From Candidatus Nitrotoga sp. SPKER (GTDB lineage Bacteria > Pseudomonadota > Gammaproteobacteria > Burkholderiales > Gallionellaceae): DNA of 64,000 nt. The position numbers were made by a program, and so were the translations under genes. Below the pieces are notes generated by a model that was not told the DNA's origin, ran no database searches, and was given only the letters and a program-made list of their open reading frames with translations. Every line of letters begins with the position of its first letter. Position 1 is the first letter of the stretch. Positions 19,261 through 28,111 of the stretch are shown in pieces. Where the stretch lies: NCBI GenBank assembly GCA_003402285.1, contig QFXG01000007.1, positions 1 through 64,000 of the forward strand, written 5' to 3'.

Positions 19261-21006
19261 TTAAAACCTCGATTTACGTTGAACTGTATAGTTATCAGGC
19301 TTATCTATAAACCCATAAGCACTTTTATCAACCGACTCTTCTGCCTCAATCGGCGTTGCATATACAAATTCTTTAAAGGGTGCCATACCTATCCTGCGCA
19401 CCGTGTCGATGAAAAGCTCTTCTTCAAGGCGCTCACGCACATAAACTTGCAACAGCCGATCAATCACCTCAGGCATTTGTTGAAAGTTAAAAGAAGGGCC
19501 AATTATTTTACCGATGGCAGCATCATTACCCTGTGCACCCCCAACCGACACTTGGTACCACTCCCCACCATCCTTCTTGTCGACGCCGATAACGCCAATA
19601 TGTCCCACATGGTTATGCCCGCACGCATTGACACAGCCCGACATATTGAGCTCGATTTCACCAATATCATGTTGAAAATCAATATTGTCGAAACGTTCTG
19701 AAATCATTTTTGAAAGCGGGATCGATCTGGCAAATGCCAGGGTACAGAAATCCGCACCGGGGCAGCAAATGATATCGGTTAACAAACCAATGTTGGGCGA
19801 TGCCATACCATGCTCTGCTGCTTCTTTCCAGAGGCTAATAAGGTCAGATTGTTTAACATCGGCCAGCACCAAATTCTGCTTATGAGTAGCTCGCAGTTCG
19901 CCAAAACTAAAACGATCTGCCATATCTGCCACGACATCCATTTGCTCCGCACTCGCATCTCCCGGCGCTACGCCCGTTTTCTTAAGTGACAGCACCACAA
20001 CTGCATAACCCGGAATCTTGTGGGGCTTCACGTTGCGCCGCAGCCAGTTCGCAAAAGCTTTGTTCTCGGTCTTGTATGACGCCACACCCGGATCATTTGC
20101 CGGTAATGTTTCATAAGCGGGCGCTGTAAAGTAGGCCGCGACACGGTTCAATTCTTCAACAGTCAACGTGCCCGTACCGTCTTTGATATCAGCCCAATCC
20201 GCTTCGACCTGGCGTCTGAACTCTTCAATCCCGATGGCTTTAACCAGAATCTTGATACGTGACTTATACATATTGTCGCGGCGGCCATATTGATTGTAGA
20301 CACGCATGATGGATTCAATGTACGTTAGCATATGCTGCCACGGCAAAAAGTCGCGAATCTCGCTACCGATAATAGGGGTACGTGCCGTACCGCCACCCAC
20401 CAACACGCGAAAACCAATTTCTCCCTGTTCATTCTTGATTACGGATAATCCGATATCATGCACCGCGATCGCGGCGCGATCTTCAATTGCGCCATTTATT
20501 GCGATCTTGAATTTACGCGGCAAGTAAGCAAATTCTGGATGAAAAGTGCTCCACTGGCGCAAAATTTCGGCATACGGACGCGGGTCAATAATCTCATCCG
20601 CCGCAACACCCGCATATTCATCAGACGTGATGTTACGGATGCAGTTGCCGGAGGTTTGAATCCCGTGCATTTCAACGGTGGCAAGATCAGCCAATAAATC
20701 CGGGGTTTCTTCCAGTTTGATCCAATTGAACTGGAGATTTTGACGGGTCGTAAAGTGACCATAGCCACGGTCGTATTTGCGCGCGATGTGCGCAAACATG
20801 CGCATCTGCGTAGAGGACAACATGCCATAGGGCACAGCGATACGCAACATATATGCATGAATTTGCATATACAGCCCGTTCTGCAATCGCAACGGACGAA
20901 ATTCATCTTCTGTTAGTTCATCTGACAAACGGCGACGCACCTGGTCACGATACTGAGCGACGCGCTCATTAACAATTTGATGGTCATAAACATCATATTT
21001 ATACAT
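19261..21006 (-). CDS. cysI: Sulfite reductase hemoprotein subunit (nitrite/sulfite reductase family)
   Basis: A 581-residue siroheme/[4Fe-4S] reductase. The iron-sulfur and siroheme ligands are in CCPGADFC and in MSGCVNACGHNHVG. The N-terminal half holds RMFAHIARKYDRGYGHFTTRQNLQFNWI, with basic residues of the anion site. In this DUF934-linked operon, sulfite is the likely substrate, but nitrite reduction is not excluded by sequence alone. It is the first gene of the run cysI-DUF934-cysH, with its promoter in 21007-21110. Confidence 0.92.
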   Translation of the reverse strand: MYKYDVYDHQIVNERVAQYRDQVRRRLSDELTEDEFRPLRLQNGLYMQIHAYMLRIAVPYGMLSSTQMRMFAHIARKYDRGYGHFTTRQNLQFNWIKLEETPDLLADLATVEMHGIQTSGNCIRNITSDEYAGVAADEIIDPRPYAEILRQWSTFHPEFAYLPRKFKIAINGAIEDRAAIAVHDIGLSVIKNEQGEIGFRVLVGGGTARTPIIGSEIRDFLPWQHMLTYIESIMRVYNQYGRRDNMYKSRIKILVKAIGIEEFRRQVEADWADIKDGTGTLTVEELNRVAAYFTAPAYETLPANDPGVASYKTENKAFANWLRRNVKPHKIPGYAVVVLSLKKTGVAPGDASAEQMDVVADMADRFSFGELRATHKQNLVLADVKQSDLISLWKEAAEHGMASPNIGLLTDIICCPGADFCTLAFARSIPLSKMISERFDNIDFQHDIGEIELNMSGCVNACGHNHVGHIGVIGVDKKDGGEWYQVSVGGAQGNDAAIGKIIGPSFNFQQMPEVIDRLLQVYVRERLEEELFIDTVRRIGMAPFKEFVYATPIEAEESVDKSAYGFIDKPDNYTVQRKSRF

Positions 21007-21110
21007 TTTTTAATTTCCTTACATTTAACGGCGCATTATAAAGCCAAGTTACGTTAACCTTGCTTCCGCGGCCAAATTTTTAAACACACTTTATCGATCA
21101 AACAACAATT

Positions 21111-21893
21111 TCAGTACAACATCAGCTTGATACCGATAATAGTCAACATGGTCGCCAGAATCGGACGCAACACCTGGTCTGGGATTTTTATACCAAGATG
21201 GCTACCCAAATAAATTCCGGGCAGCGAACCCAGCAACAAACTACCCAACAGCCCGTAATTTACCGTACCCAGCGCAGCATGACCCAGTCCGGCAATCAAA
21301 GTGAGCGGCACCGCGTGCGCAATGTCCGTACCGACGATCTTGGCCATCGGCGCGCGCGGATACAGGAACAGCAGCACCACCACGCCCAGCGCACCCGCAC
21401 CAACCGATGAAATAGTCACCAGCACACCCAGAACCGCACCGGTTAAAATGGTCGCAGCGGTTAAATGATGCGCATGCAGTTCGAACATCACACCATCCGG
21501 ACGTTCCCCAAGCTTTTTCAAATACGGCCTAAGCATTAATGCTGCAGCAGTCAATAACAATGCAACACTCAACACGCTGGTAATCAGCGACTTCAAATGT
21601 TTCTCGTCCAGCGCCAAATAATGGAGCAGCGCCATACTGAGCAGAGCGGCGGGCAAACTGCCCATGGCCAGCAGCTTAACCACTTTCCAGTCCACCGTGC
21701 CGCGTCGCCCATGCACCCAGCTACCCCCCATCTTTGTCAGCGACGCATACAACAAGTCCGTGCCGACTGCCGTGGCCGGGGCAACACCGAACACCAGCAC
21801 CAATACCGGTGTCATTAAGGAGCCACCGCCAACGCCAGTCACGCCGACCACAAAGCCGACTATAAAACCAGAAAATGTATAAAGCCAGTCCAT
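21111..21893 (-). CDS. TauE/SafE family membrane permease
   Basis: A 260-residue membrane protein with about eight hydrophobic segments. The start carries FSGFIVGFVVGVTGVGGGSLMTPVL, and a second copy of the family repeat lies at ILTGAVLGVLVTISSVGAGALG. Family members export sulfite or sulfonates, or take up sulfur anions. Its place between cysI and cysB supports a sulfur-anion substrate. It is divergent from cysB over a 101-base gap with a strong dyad, so it is probably CysB-controlled. Confidence 0.9.
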   Translation of the reverse strand: MDWLYTFSGFIVGFVVGVTGVGGGSLMTPVLVLVFGVAPATAVGTDLLYASLTKMGGSWVHGRRGTVDWKVVKLLAMGSLPAALLSMALLHYLALDEKHLKSLITSVLSVALLLTAAALMLRPYLKKLGERPDGVMFELHAHHLTAATILTGAVLGVLVTISSVGAGALGVVVLLFLYPRAPMAKIVGTDIAHAVPLTLIAGLGHAALGTVNYGLLGSLLLGSLPGIYLGSHLGIKIPDQVLRPILATMLTIIGIKLMLY

Positions 21894-21931
21894 CTAAACT
21901 CCCTAAAACGGCGCGCATGGTAGCGCACCTC

Positions 21932-21956
21932 CATAATGTTATCCAATAACATTATG
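21932..21956. promoter_or_regulatory. Perfect inverted repeat between tauE-like gene and cysB
   Basis: The arms CATAATGTTAT and ATAACATTATG (11 bp each, perfect) are separated by CCA. The dyad lies in the 101-base region between two divergent genes, 38 bases from the permease start and 38 bases from the cysB start. It looks like an operator, possibly for CysB autoregulation. It is too AT-rich and lacks the T-tract for a good terminator. Confidence 0.6.
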
Positions 21957-21994
21957 TTAGTATTTTATAATCTATCGTTATAAGAAAAATTGCT

Positions 21995-22942
21995 ATGAAT
22001 TTACAACAATTGCGCTACCTGCATGAAATTGTTCAACATGAGCTAAACATTTCCGATGCAGCAAAAGCGCTCTATACCTCACAACCTGGACTAAGCAAGC
22101 AAATAAAAATTTTAGAAGAAGAGCTCGGAATCGAGATATTTGTACGCAATGGCAAACGCCTCACCACGATCACTGAGCCAGGCAAAGCCGTGCTTAAAAT
22201 TGCCCAGCGTATGCTTCATGATGTAGACAATCTAAAGCAAGTGGGACAAGAATTCCGCAGCCAGGATAGTGGCTCACTTACCATCGCCACCACCCATACC
22301 CAGGCACGCTATGCCTTGCCGCCAGTGGTCAAACAATTCATTAAACGTTACCCAAAAGTCAAACTCAACCTGCATCAAGGGAGTCCCACCCAAATTGCAC
22401 AGCAAGTACTGAATGGCGAAGCAGACATCGCCATCGCCACTGAAAGTCTGATTATGTACGACGAACTGACAACCTTGCCCTGCTATGAATGGCACCACTG
22501 CATCGTGGTGCCAACAGAGCACCCGCTCTTGGCGGAAAAAAAATTGACGCTGAAAAAAATTGCTCAATATCCCATCATTACCTACGACTTTGCATTTAGT
22601 GGGCGCGGCAAGATCAACGCCGCTTTCAGTGCACATAACATCACGCCTAACATCGTACTCACTGCTATTGATGCGGATGTAATTAAAACCTATGTAGAGT
22701 TAGGCTTGGGCATCGGCATTGTCGCCCAAATGGCATTCATTCCAGAACGCGACAAACACTTACGCATGATAGACACCGGCAATCTCTTTCAATCAAGCAC
22801 CACACGCATTGCCATCCGCCGCAACGAATTTCTACGCGGCTATACTTATCACTTTATCGAGCTATTTGCCCCTCACCTTACCCGTGATGCCGTAACGCAA
22901 GCTTTACACGTTAGAAACATCTCTATCAATCCAAAATCCTGA
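21995..22942 (+). CDS. cysB: LysR-type regulator CysB
   Basis: CysB activates sulfate assimilation genes with N-acetylserine as inducer. The 315-residue protein starts MNLQQLRYLHEIVQHELNIS, with the helix-turn-helix at about residues 18-37 (AAKALYTSQPGLSKQIK) and the LysR effector domain after residue 90 (TIATTHTQARYALP, the CysB-type sulfate/inducer pocket). The Thr-rich TTHTQARY segment separates it from general LysR proteins. It is divergent from the permease and adjacent to the cys operon. Confidence 0.95.
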   Translation: MNLQQLRYLHEIVQHELNISDAAKALYTSQPGLSKQIKILEEELGIEIFVRNGKRLTTITEPGKAVLKIAQRMLHDVDNLKQVGQEFRSQDSGSLTIATTHTQARYALPPVVKQFIKRYPKVKLNLHQGSPTQIAQQVLNGEADIAIATESLIMYDELTTLPCYEWHHCIVVPTEHPLLAEKKLTLKKIAQYPIITYDFAFSGRGKINAAFSAHNITPNIVLTAIDADVIKTYVELGLGIGIVAQMAFIPERDKHLRMIDTGNLFQSSTTRIAIRRNEFLRGYTYHFIELFAPHLTRDAVTQALHVRNISINPKS

Positions 22943-23091
22943 GCGAGACCAAGTTCAAATAAAGTTGTACCGCGTTGCCTATCTCGCATCAAGCATCACC
23001 AGAACAATGTAGTATTAAGCGTAACTGGATTAAAATACCGCACCAAAGCTACGCAATATTCCAAATTTAGTTACATCATTCAAGGAAAACC

Positions 23092-23637
23092 ATGCAACAA
23101 AAAAATATCAGCCCGCGTTTTAAACCTATGACGACGATCTTGTTTGGTAGCCGTTGGCTGCAACTACCACTGTATCTGGGGCTAATCATTGCCCAATGCG
23201 TTTACGTATTTCACTTTATGGTAGAACTCACCCATCTGGTTGAAAAAGTACCGCACCTTGGTGAAGCCGACATCATGCTGATCGTACTCGGCTTGATCGA
23301 CGTGGTCATGATTTCCAACCTGCTCATCATGGTGATTATAGGAGGCTACGAAACGTTCGTTTCCCGCTTAGCGCTAGCAGGCCACCCAGATGAGCCGGAC
23401 TGGCTATCGCACGTCAATGCAAATCTGCTTAAGATAAAACTGGCCACCGCCATTATCGGCATCTCGTCTATTCATTTGCTAAAAACATTTATCAATGCGC
23501 CTAATCTGACTGAAAAAACCATGATGTGGCAAACTCTGATCCACATGGCATTCGTGGCTTCAGCAGTTGCAATGGCTTACATTGATCGCCTGATGATGCC
23601 ACCTCACATCGCAACCAAAAATGCCAATGAACACTAA
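23092..23637 (+). CDS. UPF0114 (YqhA-like) membrane protein
   Basis: A 181-residue protein with four hydrophobic segments near residues 20-42, 60-82, 113-132 and 145-165. The family pattern FGSRWLQLPLYLGL, then IDVVMISNLLIMVIIGGYETFVSRL, is clear. The function is unknown. AAGGA precedes the ATG at 23092. It is monocistronic and ends before a hairpin at 23726-23753. Confidence 0.93.
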   Translation: MQQKNISPRFKPMTTILFGSRWLQLPLYLGLIIAQCVYVFHFMVELTHLVEKVPHLGEADIMLIVLGLIDVVMISNLLIMVIIGGYETFVSRLALAGHPDEPDWLSHVNANLLKIKLATAIIGISSIHLLKTFINAPNLTEKTMMWQTLIHMAFVASAVAMAYIDRLMMPPHIATKNANEH

Positions 23638-23725
23638 CCAATAACTATTGTTGGAGCCAGCAGGCTTCTCTCAGGTGGAAAATTCTGGGCTAAAAAGGAG
23701 ACTCTCTACAACTTCCAGGAAAGCT

Positions 23726-23753
23726 ACGGGGGCGCGATAACAACCGCCCCCGT
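23726..23753. terminator. Rho-independent-type hairpin between convergent genes
   Basis: A nine-base-pair GC-rich stem, ACGGGGGCG against CGCCCCCGT, encloses a ten-base loop and is followed by only TTT. It sits between the UPF0114 gene and the convergent VOC gene, so it can serve either strand. Confidence 0.6.
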
Positions 23754-23772
23754 TTGAGCTCCATGTAAGGCG

Positions 23773-24168
23773 CTACATGGAATGGAAACCAATCATATTA
23801 CCTTCGGTGTCATGAACCAGAGCAATGAAGCCATGTTCACCGATAGAAAATTTTTCCTTGACAATGCTGCCGCCATTCTCGGCAGCCCGGGCTGCTTGCA
23901 CTGCGCAGTTTTCGCTACCAAAATACACCAATGTGCCGCCACCGCCGGAGGGAAAACCATCCATTTTGATTAACATACCGCAAGCGCCGTAAGTGGTGGA
24001 ACTGGTTTCTTTATCTGAGGGAAAACTCCACATTTCCATATTTGTGAACTCAGCTGACGGGGCGGGCATTTTTTCCAGTTTGATTGCAAGTACGGCTTCA
24101 TAGAACGCTTTGGCACGCTCCATGTCTTGTACATAAATTTCAAACCAGACAACCGGATTACTTTTCAT
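23773..24168 (-). CDS. VOC (glyoxalase-fold) family protein
   Basis: A 131-residue vicinal-oxygen-chelate protein. It begins MKSNPVVWFEIYVQDMERAKAFYEAVL, the usual first beta-alpha-beta unit, and ends with HGFIALVHDTEGNMIGFHS, where the Asp/Glu-rich turn and final His lie. The substrate cannot be told. A clear AGGAG site seven bases before 24168 selects this start over the in-frame ATG at 24192. Confidence 0.9.
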   Translation of the reverse strand: MKSNPVVWFEIYVQDMERAKAFYEAVLAIKLEKMPAPSAEFTNMEMWSFPSDKETSSTTYGACGMLIKMDGFPSGGGGTLVYFGSENCAVQAARAAENGGSIVKEKFSIGEHGFIALVHDTEGNMIGFHSM

Positions 24169-24433
24169 GGTATTTCTCCTTTTATGGGTCAACTGTGACA
24201 GAATCTAACGAATAGCATTGATGTGCCGCCCTCCAAGCTTGTTAAACCCGCGACCTTATTGGCGGCGGATAAACCTCGTTGAACTGAACCATAGGAGAAC
24301 AGAACCTATGGGATTTTAAGGTTTTGAAGTATAGCGTCAACCCAAAGAAGGTAATGGTAGGTAATGGAGGTAGCGATCTTATTAGCCACCAACTTCATAA
24401 AATTGGGATCCCTAGGTCAGCCTTCATCTAAAA

Positions 24434-24479
24434 TAAATCGAGTCTCACCCTGAGGTCTCATAACCCTGAGGTGTCATAA
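24434..24479 (+). repeat. Repeat copy resembling the left junction of the IS10-type element
   Basis: Positions 24434-24459 match 26759-26784 at 25 of 26 bases, including the first ten bases of the IS terminal repeat (CTGAGGTCTC). Within this copy ACCCTGAGGT(C/G)TCATAA occurs twice in tandem, 16 bases apart (24447-24463 and 24463-24479). No transposase is next to it. It could be a scar of an earlier insertion or a copy of a host repeat that the element favours. Confidence 0.7.
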
Positions 24480-24570
24480 AAACAAAAATATTCATGAATG
24501 TGCTTGCGGGTCAAACACCTATACACAACTTAAATTTAACATAGAAATATATTAATGTTGGACCTGACAT

Positions 24571-24692
24571 TTTTTTGTAATCAAAATTGACGAACTAATG
24601 ACCTTGTGCGACCAACTTAAAACCCGCATCACAGAAGCCAACGGGCACAGCAGCAATTAGCGGACGGGATCGTTGAGCAGGCCGTGACCTGA
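24571..24692 (+). pseudogene. Type I restriction specificity subunit (hsdS), 3' fragment
   Basis: One frame reads KIDELMTLCDQLKTRITEAN from 24583. After a frameshift, the next frame gives QQLADGIVEQAVT and a TGA at 24690-24692. Together these match the conserved C-terminal helix of HsdS proteins, where the K-x-D-E-L-M-x-L-C-D-x-L motif precedes an L-A-D-A-I-V-E-Q-A end. All DNA-recognition domains are missing. No hsdR or hsdM is present. It is a decayed end of a restriction-modification locus. Confidence 0.7.
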
Positions 24693-24774
24693 AACCCGGT
24701 ACAAGTGATAAAGTGGCTAGGTTCTCATAACGTTTGATGAAGTTTTTCAACCCGATTTTTAACAGGGGGAACTT

Positions 24775-24885
24775 TTGCCTATACAACACGCAATCTGGAA
24801 AATCGAAGATAACCCGGAGCCGATCTCATCCAGACACACCACAATGCGACAACTGATACGACGCTCAATTTCGATGCGATCATGA
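24775..24885 (+). pseudogene. N-terminal fragment of a nuclease-like (PDDEXK-type) gene
   Basis: A TTG with AGGGGGAAC before it opens a 36-codon frame whose first residues, LPIQHAIWKIEDNPEPIS, resemble the start of a family of nuclease-like proteins often found with restriction genes (pattern M-P-I-Q-H-A-x-W-x-V). After about 17 residues the similarity is lost, and a TGA follows at 24883. Identification is from memory of the family start and is tentative. Confidence 0.4.
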
Positions 24886-24898
24886 GGCGCGCCAACGT

Positions 24899-26722
24899 AT
24901 GCGCGCTGAACACAGGCGGCTGACTGTCGCACTTTTCTTTTCCCTCCTGATTCACTTACTACTGTTGAGTTTAACCTTCGGTGGGCAAGGGTTTGGACTA
25001 CCGGGCTTAGGCTTTCACTGGCAAGAGCGACGGATAGCGGCGCCCGATCTGCACATCATGCTTATGCCGCTGCAGCAGGCATCAAGCGAGCAGGCTGTTG
25101 CCGGTACGCCTGTCCTGAGTCCATCTGTATCTTCTTCGCCACCTCTGAGTCGGGCGACAGCAACGATCGTTCCCAAGGCCAAGCCAGAGTCAAACTTCGA
25201 GACCAGTGTTACGGCGCCCACGCAGATCCCTGTTCCGGCAGTGATCGCGATGGAACGAGCCGACGAAACTAAGTGGGTTGTGCCATCTCCTTCACTGGCG
25301 CTAAAGCCTGCCATTGCGGTTGCGCCACACCCTTCGATCACGGATACCGTGAAGCCAGCACCTCTAAATGCCGGCGATGTGGCGCAGAAGAGATCCAAAC
25401 CGGAGGTGCGGGAGCAAGCCGTAAAAGTGGACAAATTTGTTCCTCCGGAGCGCGAGGCGCAACGACAGGCAGATCAGATGGAAGCACAACATCAGGAGGC
25501 CGTGCGGCAGGAAGCAGCGCGTGTCGAGACTGAACGATTGGAAGCCGCGCGAATAGCGGCAGCACAGCTGGAGGCGCAACATCAGGAGATCGCTCGACAA
25601 GATGCAGCGCGTATCGAAGCTGCCCGATTGGAGGTCATACGCCTGAAAGCCGTGCGACAAGCGGAAGCAAAGCTGGAAGCACAACGTCAGGAGGCTGCTC
25701 GTGAGGTAGCAGCGCGCGTCGAGGTTGAACGATTGGAAGCCGCGCGAATAGCGGCAGCACAGCTGGTGGCGCAACGTCAAGAGACTGCTCGTCAGGAAGC
25801 GGCGCGCATCGAGGCAGGCCGATTGGAGGCAGGCCGATTGGAGGCTGCACGAATAGCGAAGGCAAAGCTGGATGCACAACTTCATGAGATCGCTCGACAA
25901 GAAGCAGCGCGTATCGAAACTGCTCGATTGGAGGTCATTCGCCTGGAAGCCGTGCGACAAGCGGAAGCAAAGCTGGAGGCACAGCGTCAGGAGACGGCTC
26001 GTCAGGAAGCGGCGCGCATCGAGGCCGCCAGGCTGGAGACTGCACGTTTGGAAGCCGCGCGAATAGCGAAGGTAAAGCTGGAGGCACAACGTCAAGAGGC
26101 TGCTCGTCAAGATGCCGCGCGCGTCGAGGCTGCACGATTTGAGGCAATACGATTGGAAGCCGCGCGAATAGCAGAGATACAGCTGGAAGCACAACGTCGG
26201 GAGGCTGCTCGTCAGAAAGCAGCGCGCGTTTTGGCGGAACAAGAAGAAGCAAAACGGGAAGCGCGGCTGCAGGCCATAGGACGTCAGCTCAATGAGTCAG
26301 CCGCCCGGCGCAAAGAAGCCTCGACTGCCACCGCCCGCTTAAACTCCACACTACCATATTCGTTGAGCACGGTACGTCGGGCCAGGCTATGGGGGCGAAC
26401 CCACTCCAACGCCGAACTCGTCCAATATGCTGAGGCGTGGGCGCGGAAAATTCAGTTCAACACACCTATTGATAAAGTCCGCGAAGTGGTGAAGCGGCCG
26501 CACACCGATCCCATGGTGACGGTGTCTATCCGAAGCGATGGATCCGTGGAGTCAGTGATTTTTGTTATTTCAAGCGGCGTGGCGGAAGTCGATGAAGCAA
26601 TACGGCGCATCGTGCAAAGCCATGTTCACTATCAAGCGTTCCCGCCAGAACTGGCCCGCGAATTCAACGTGGTCGATATCCGCCGGACCTGGCACTTCGA
26701 TACAGCCATCCGGTTGGACTGA
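24899..26722 (+). CDS. TonB/TolA-like envelope protein with long coiled-coil repeat
   Basis: A 607-residue protein. Residues 11-29 form one membrane helix (VALFFSLLIHLLLLSLTF) with the N-terminus inside. A Pro/Ser/Val-rich linker covers roughly 60-180. About eight imperfect units of 30-35 residues rich in Ala, Arg, Glu and Gln (190-460), each ending in a form of LEAQ, make a predicted single helix or coiled coil as in TolA. The C-terminal 95 residues have the TonB-like fold (VTVSIRSDGSVESV, then VDEAIRRIVQ). It may link the inner membrane to outer-membrane partners. No exbB/exbD, tolQ/tolR or receptor gene is adjacent. Confidence 0.75.
   Translation: MRAEHRRLTVALFFSLLIHLLLLSLTFGGQGFGLPGLGFHWQERRIAAPDLHIMLMPLQQASSEQAVAGTPVLSPSVSSSPPLSRATATIVPKAKPESNFETSVTAPTQIPVPAVIAMERADETKWVVPSPSLALKPAIAVAPHPSITDTVKPAPLNAGDVAQKRSKPEVREQAVKVDKFVPPEREAQRQADQMEAQHQEAVRQEAARVETERLEAARIAAAQLEAQHQEIARQDAARIEAARLEVIRLKAVRQAEAKLEAQRQEAAREVAARVEVERLEAARIAAAQLVAQRQETARQEAARIEAGRLEAGRLEAARIAKAKLDAQLHEIARQEAARIETARLEVIRLEAVRQAEAKLEAQRQETARQEAARIEAARLETARLEAARIAKVKLEAQRQEAARQDAARVEAARFEAIRLEAARIAEIQLEAQRREAARQKAARVLAEQEEAKREARLQAIGRQLNESAARRKEASTATARLNSTLPYSLSTVRRARLWGRTHSNAELVQYAEAWARKIQFNTPIDKVREVVKRPHTDPMVTVSIRSDGSVESVIFVISSGVAEVDEAIRRIVQSHVHYQAFPPELAREFNVVDIRRTWHFDTAIRLD
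25470..26260 (+). repeat. In-frame degenerate repeat array in the TonB-like gene
   Basis: Units of about 90-105 bases recur, most clearly as variants of GAAGCCGCGCGAATAGCG and of GGAGGCTGCTCGTCAGGAAG. Some units differ by an extra 15 bases (GGCCGATTGGAGGCA occurs twice in a row near 25820). All indels keep the frame, which implies selection for an open helix of variable length. The opposite strand also stays open here, which is a composition artefact. Confidence 0.85.
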
Positions 26723-26758
26723 TTGCTCTGTATTTATTGATCTTTACATAGGAAAAAT

Positions 26759-26784
26759 TAAATCGAGTCTGACCCTGAGGTCTC
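26759..26784 (+). repeat. Right copy of the 26-base direct repeat, spanning the IS left junction
   Basis: This matches 24434-24459 with one mismatch. Its first 16 bases lie outside the IS element and the last ten are the IS tip. The two copies bound 2.3 kb that hold the restriction remnants and the TonB-like gene. Confidence 0.7.
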
Positions 26785-28111
26785 CCCTCAAAACTCTGTT
26801 GCATTTCAATAAAGTAGCGCGTATTGTCTGCTCTAAAACAGCACATGCAAGGCAGGTTAATTGTCTCTTTCGTAGCGACCAAACTGCGAAGGAGAACCCA
26901 CCATGCATGCGATCACAATCTTACACCGCATTCTTTCTACCAGCTTCCCCGTAATTCACGCAAAACGCTTAGTCAGTTTACTGGCTGCTGTTGAGGCGGT
27001 GGTCACGGGCAGCCGGCTGACGTTAAGCGATATGGGGCGCGGGCTGACCGGTGCAGTTGCTGTCAAATACAACATCAAACGCATCGACCGGTTGCTCGGC
27101 AATGTCTTACTGCACACTGAAGTCCCAACGTTGTATGAGGCAATGGCTCAACAGTGTTTGGTCGGAATAGCCATGCCACTGATCGTCATCGACTGGTCGG
27201 ATTTAACACCAGACCGGCATTGGCAACTACTGCGTGCTTCGGTTGCCATCGAAGGTCGCAGCATGACTCTGTATGAGGAGGTGCATCCTCAATCGCAGGC
27301 GACATCGCCCACCGTGCATAAGGCATTTCTCACCCGACTTGCCGATATATTGCCGACAGGCTGTGTGCCTATTCTGATAACCGATGCCGGTTTCCGTGGC
27401 ACATGGTTCAAGTTGGTCAATCGTATGGGCTGGCATTGGATCGGTCGCATTCGTAACCGTGATATGGTCAGCCCGGCAAACGAAGATGCGTGGGTAGGCG
27501 GCAAAACATTGTATGCACGCGCCACCGCTAAAGCGAAGTCTCTCGGTCAGTACAGCTATGTACGCAATCATCCGATGCCATGCTGTCTGGTGTTGATTAA
27601 ACGCGCCAGCCAAAAGCGCCACAAGAAGAGTCGCCTGGGTAAGCGGGTGCATTCGAGCCATAGCCTGAAGAATGGCCGTGCGCAAAGTGAGCCATGGCTA
27701 TTGGCTGTGAGTCCAAGTCTCGCTCACTTGAGCGCTCGGGCTGTCGTTGCCATTTATGCCCAGCGCATGCAGATCGAAGAGTCATTTCGCGACTTGAAGA
27801 GTGAACAATATGGACTAGAATTCTCTGCAGGCCGAACCACGCAAAAAGATCGCTTGGGTGTGTTGCTACTCGTCGCGTGTCTTGCCTCGTTTGTCCTGCG
27901 CCTGATTGGTGAAGTGGGTAAGGCTCGACAGATGGAGTTCCAATTCCAGAGCAACACGCGTCGCTCGCGCCCGGTTCTCTCTGTGATCTCTCTTGCCTTG
28001 CAGCTTTTGTGCAACACGGGATGGCGGCATTCCAGCCACAGGAGTTTAGAGATGCCCTTGCGAGACTGCGTTATGGGCATCATGCGCTGCAACTTTGAGG
28101 GGAGACCTCAG
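26775..28111 (+). mobile_element. IS10-type insertion sequence (IS4 family), 1337 bp
   Basis: The ends are perfect 18-bp inverted repeats, CTGAGGTCTCCCCTCAAA at 26775-26792 and its complement at 28094-28111. They are close to the IS10 tips I remember (CTGAGAGATCCCC). The length is close to the 1.33 kb of IS10. One transposase frame fills the element. The nine bases on the left (AGTCTGACC) and right (AAGCAGGAA) do not match, so there is no target duplication; recombination or flank decay after insertion is likely. Confidence 0.9.

Noticed and set aside
24289-24311. Hairpin CCATAGG/CCTATGG upstream of the VOC gene
   Set aside because: A seven-base-pair stem with a nine-base loop and no T-tract; too weak to call a terminator or riboswitch.
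25364-26242. Long open frames on the minus strand opposite the TonB-like gene
   Set aside because: They mirror the GC-rich repeat; the Cys/Leu-rich products have no motif and no start signals.
25470-26260. Repeat array considered as CRISPR or intergenic satellite
   Set aside because: Units are degenerate, contiguous without spacers, and keep one reading frame coding a helix.
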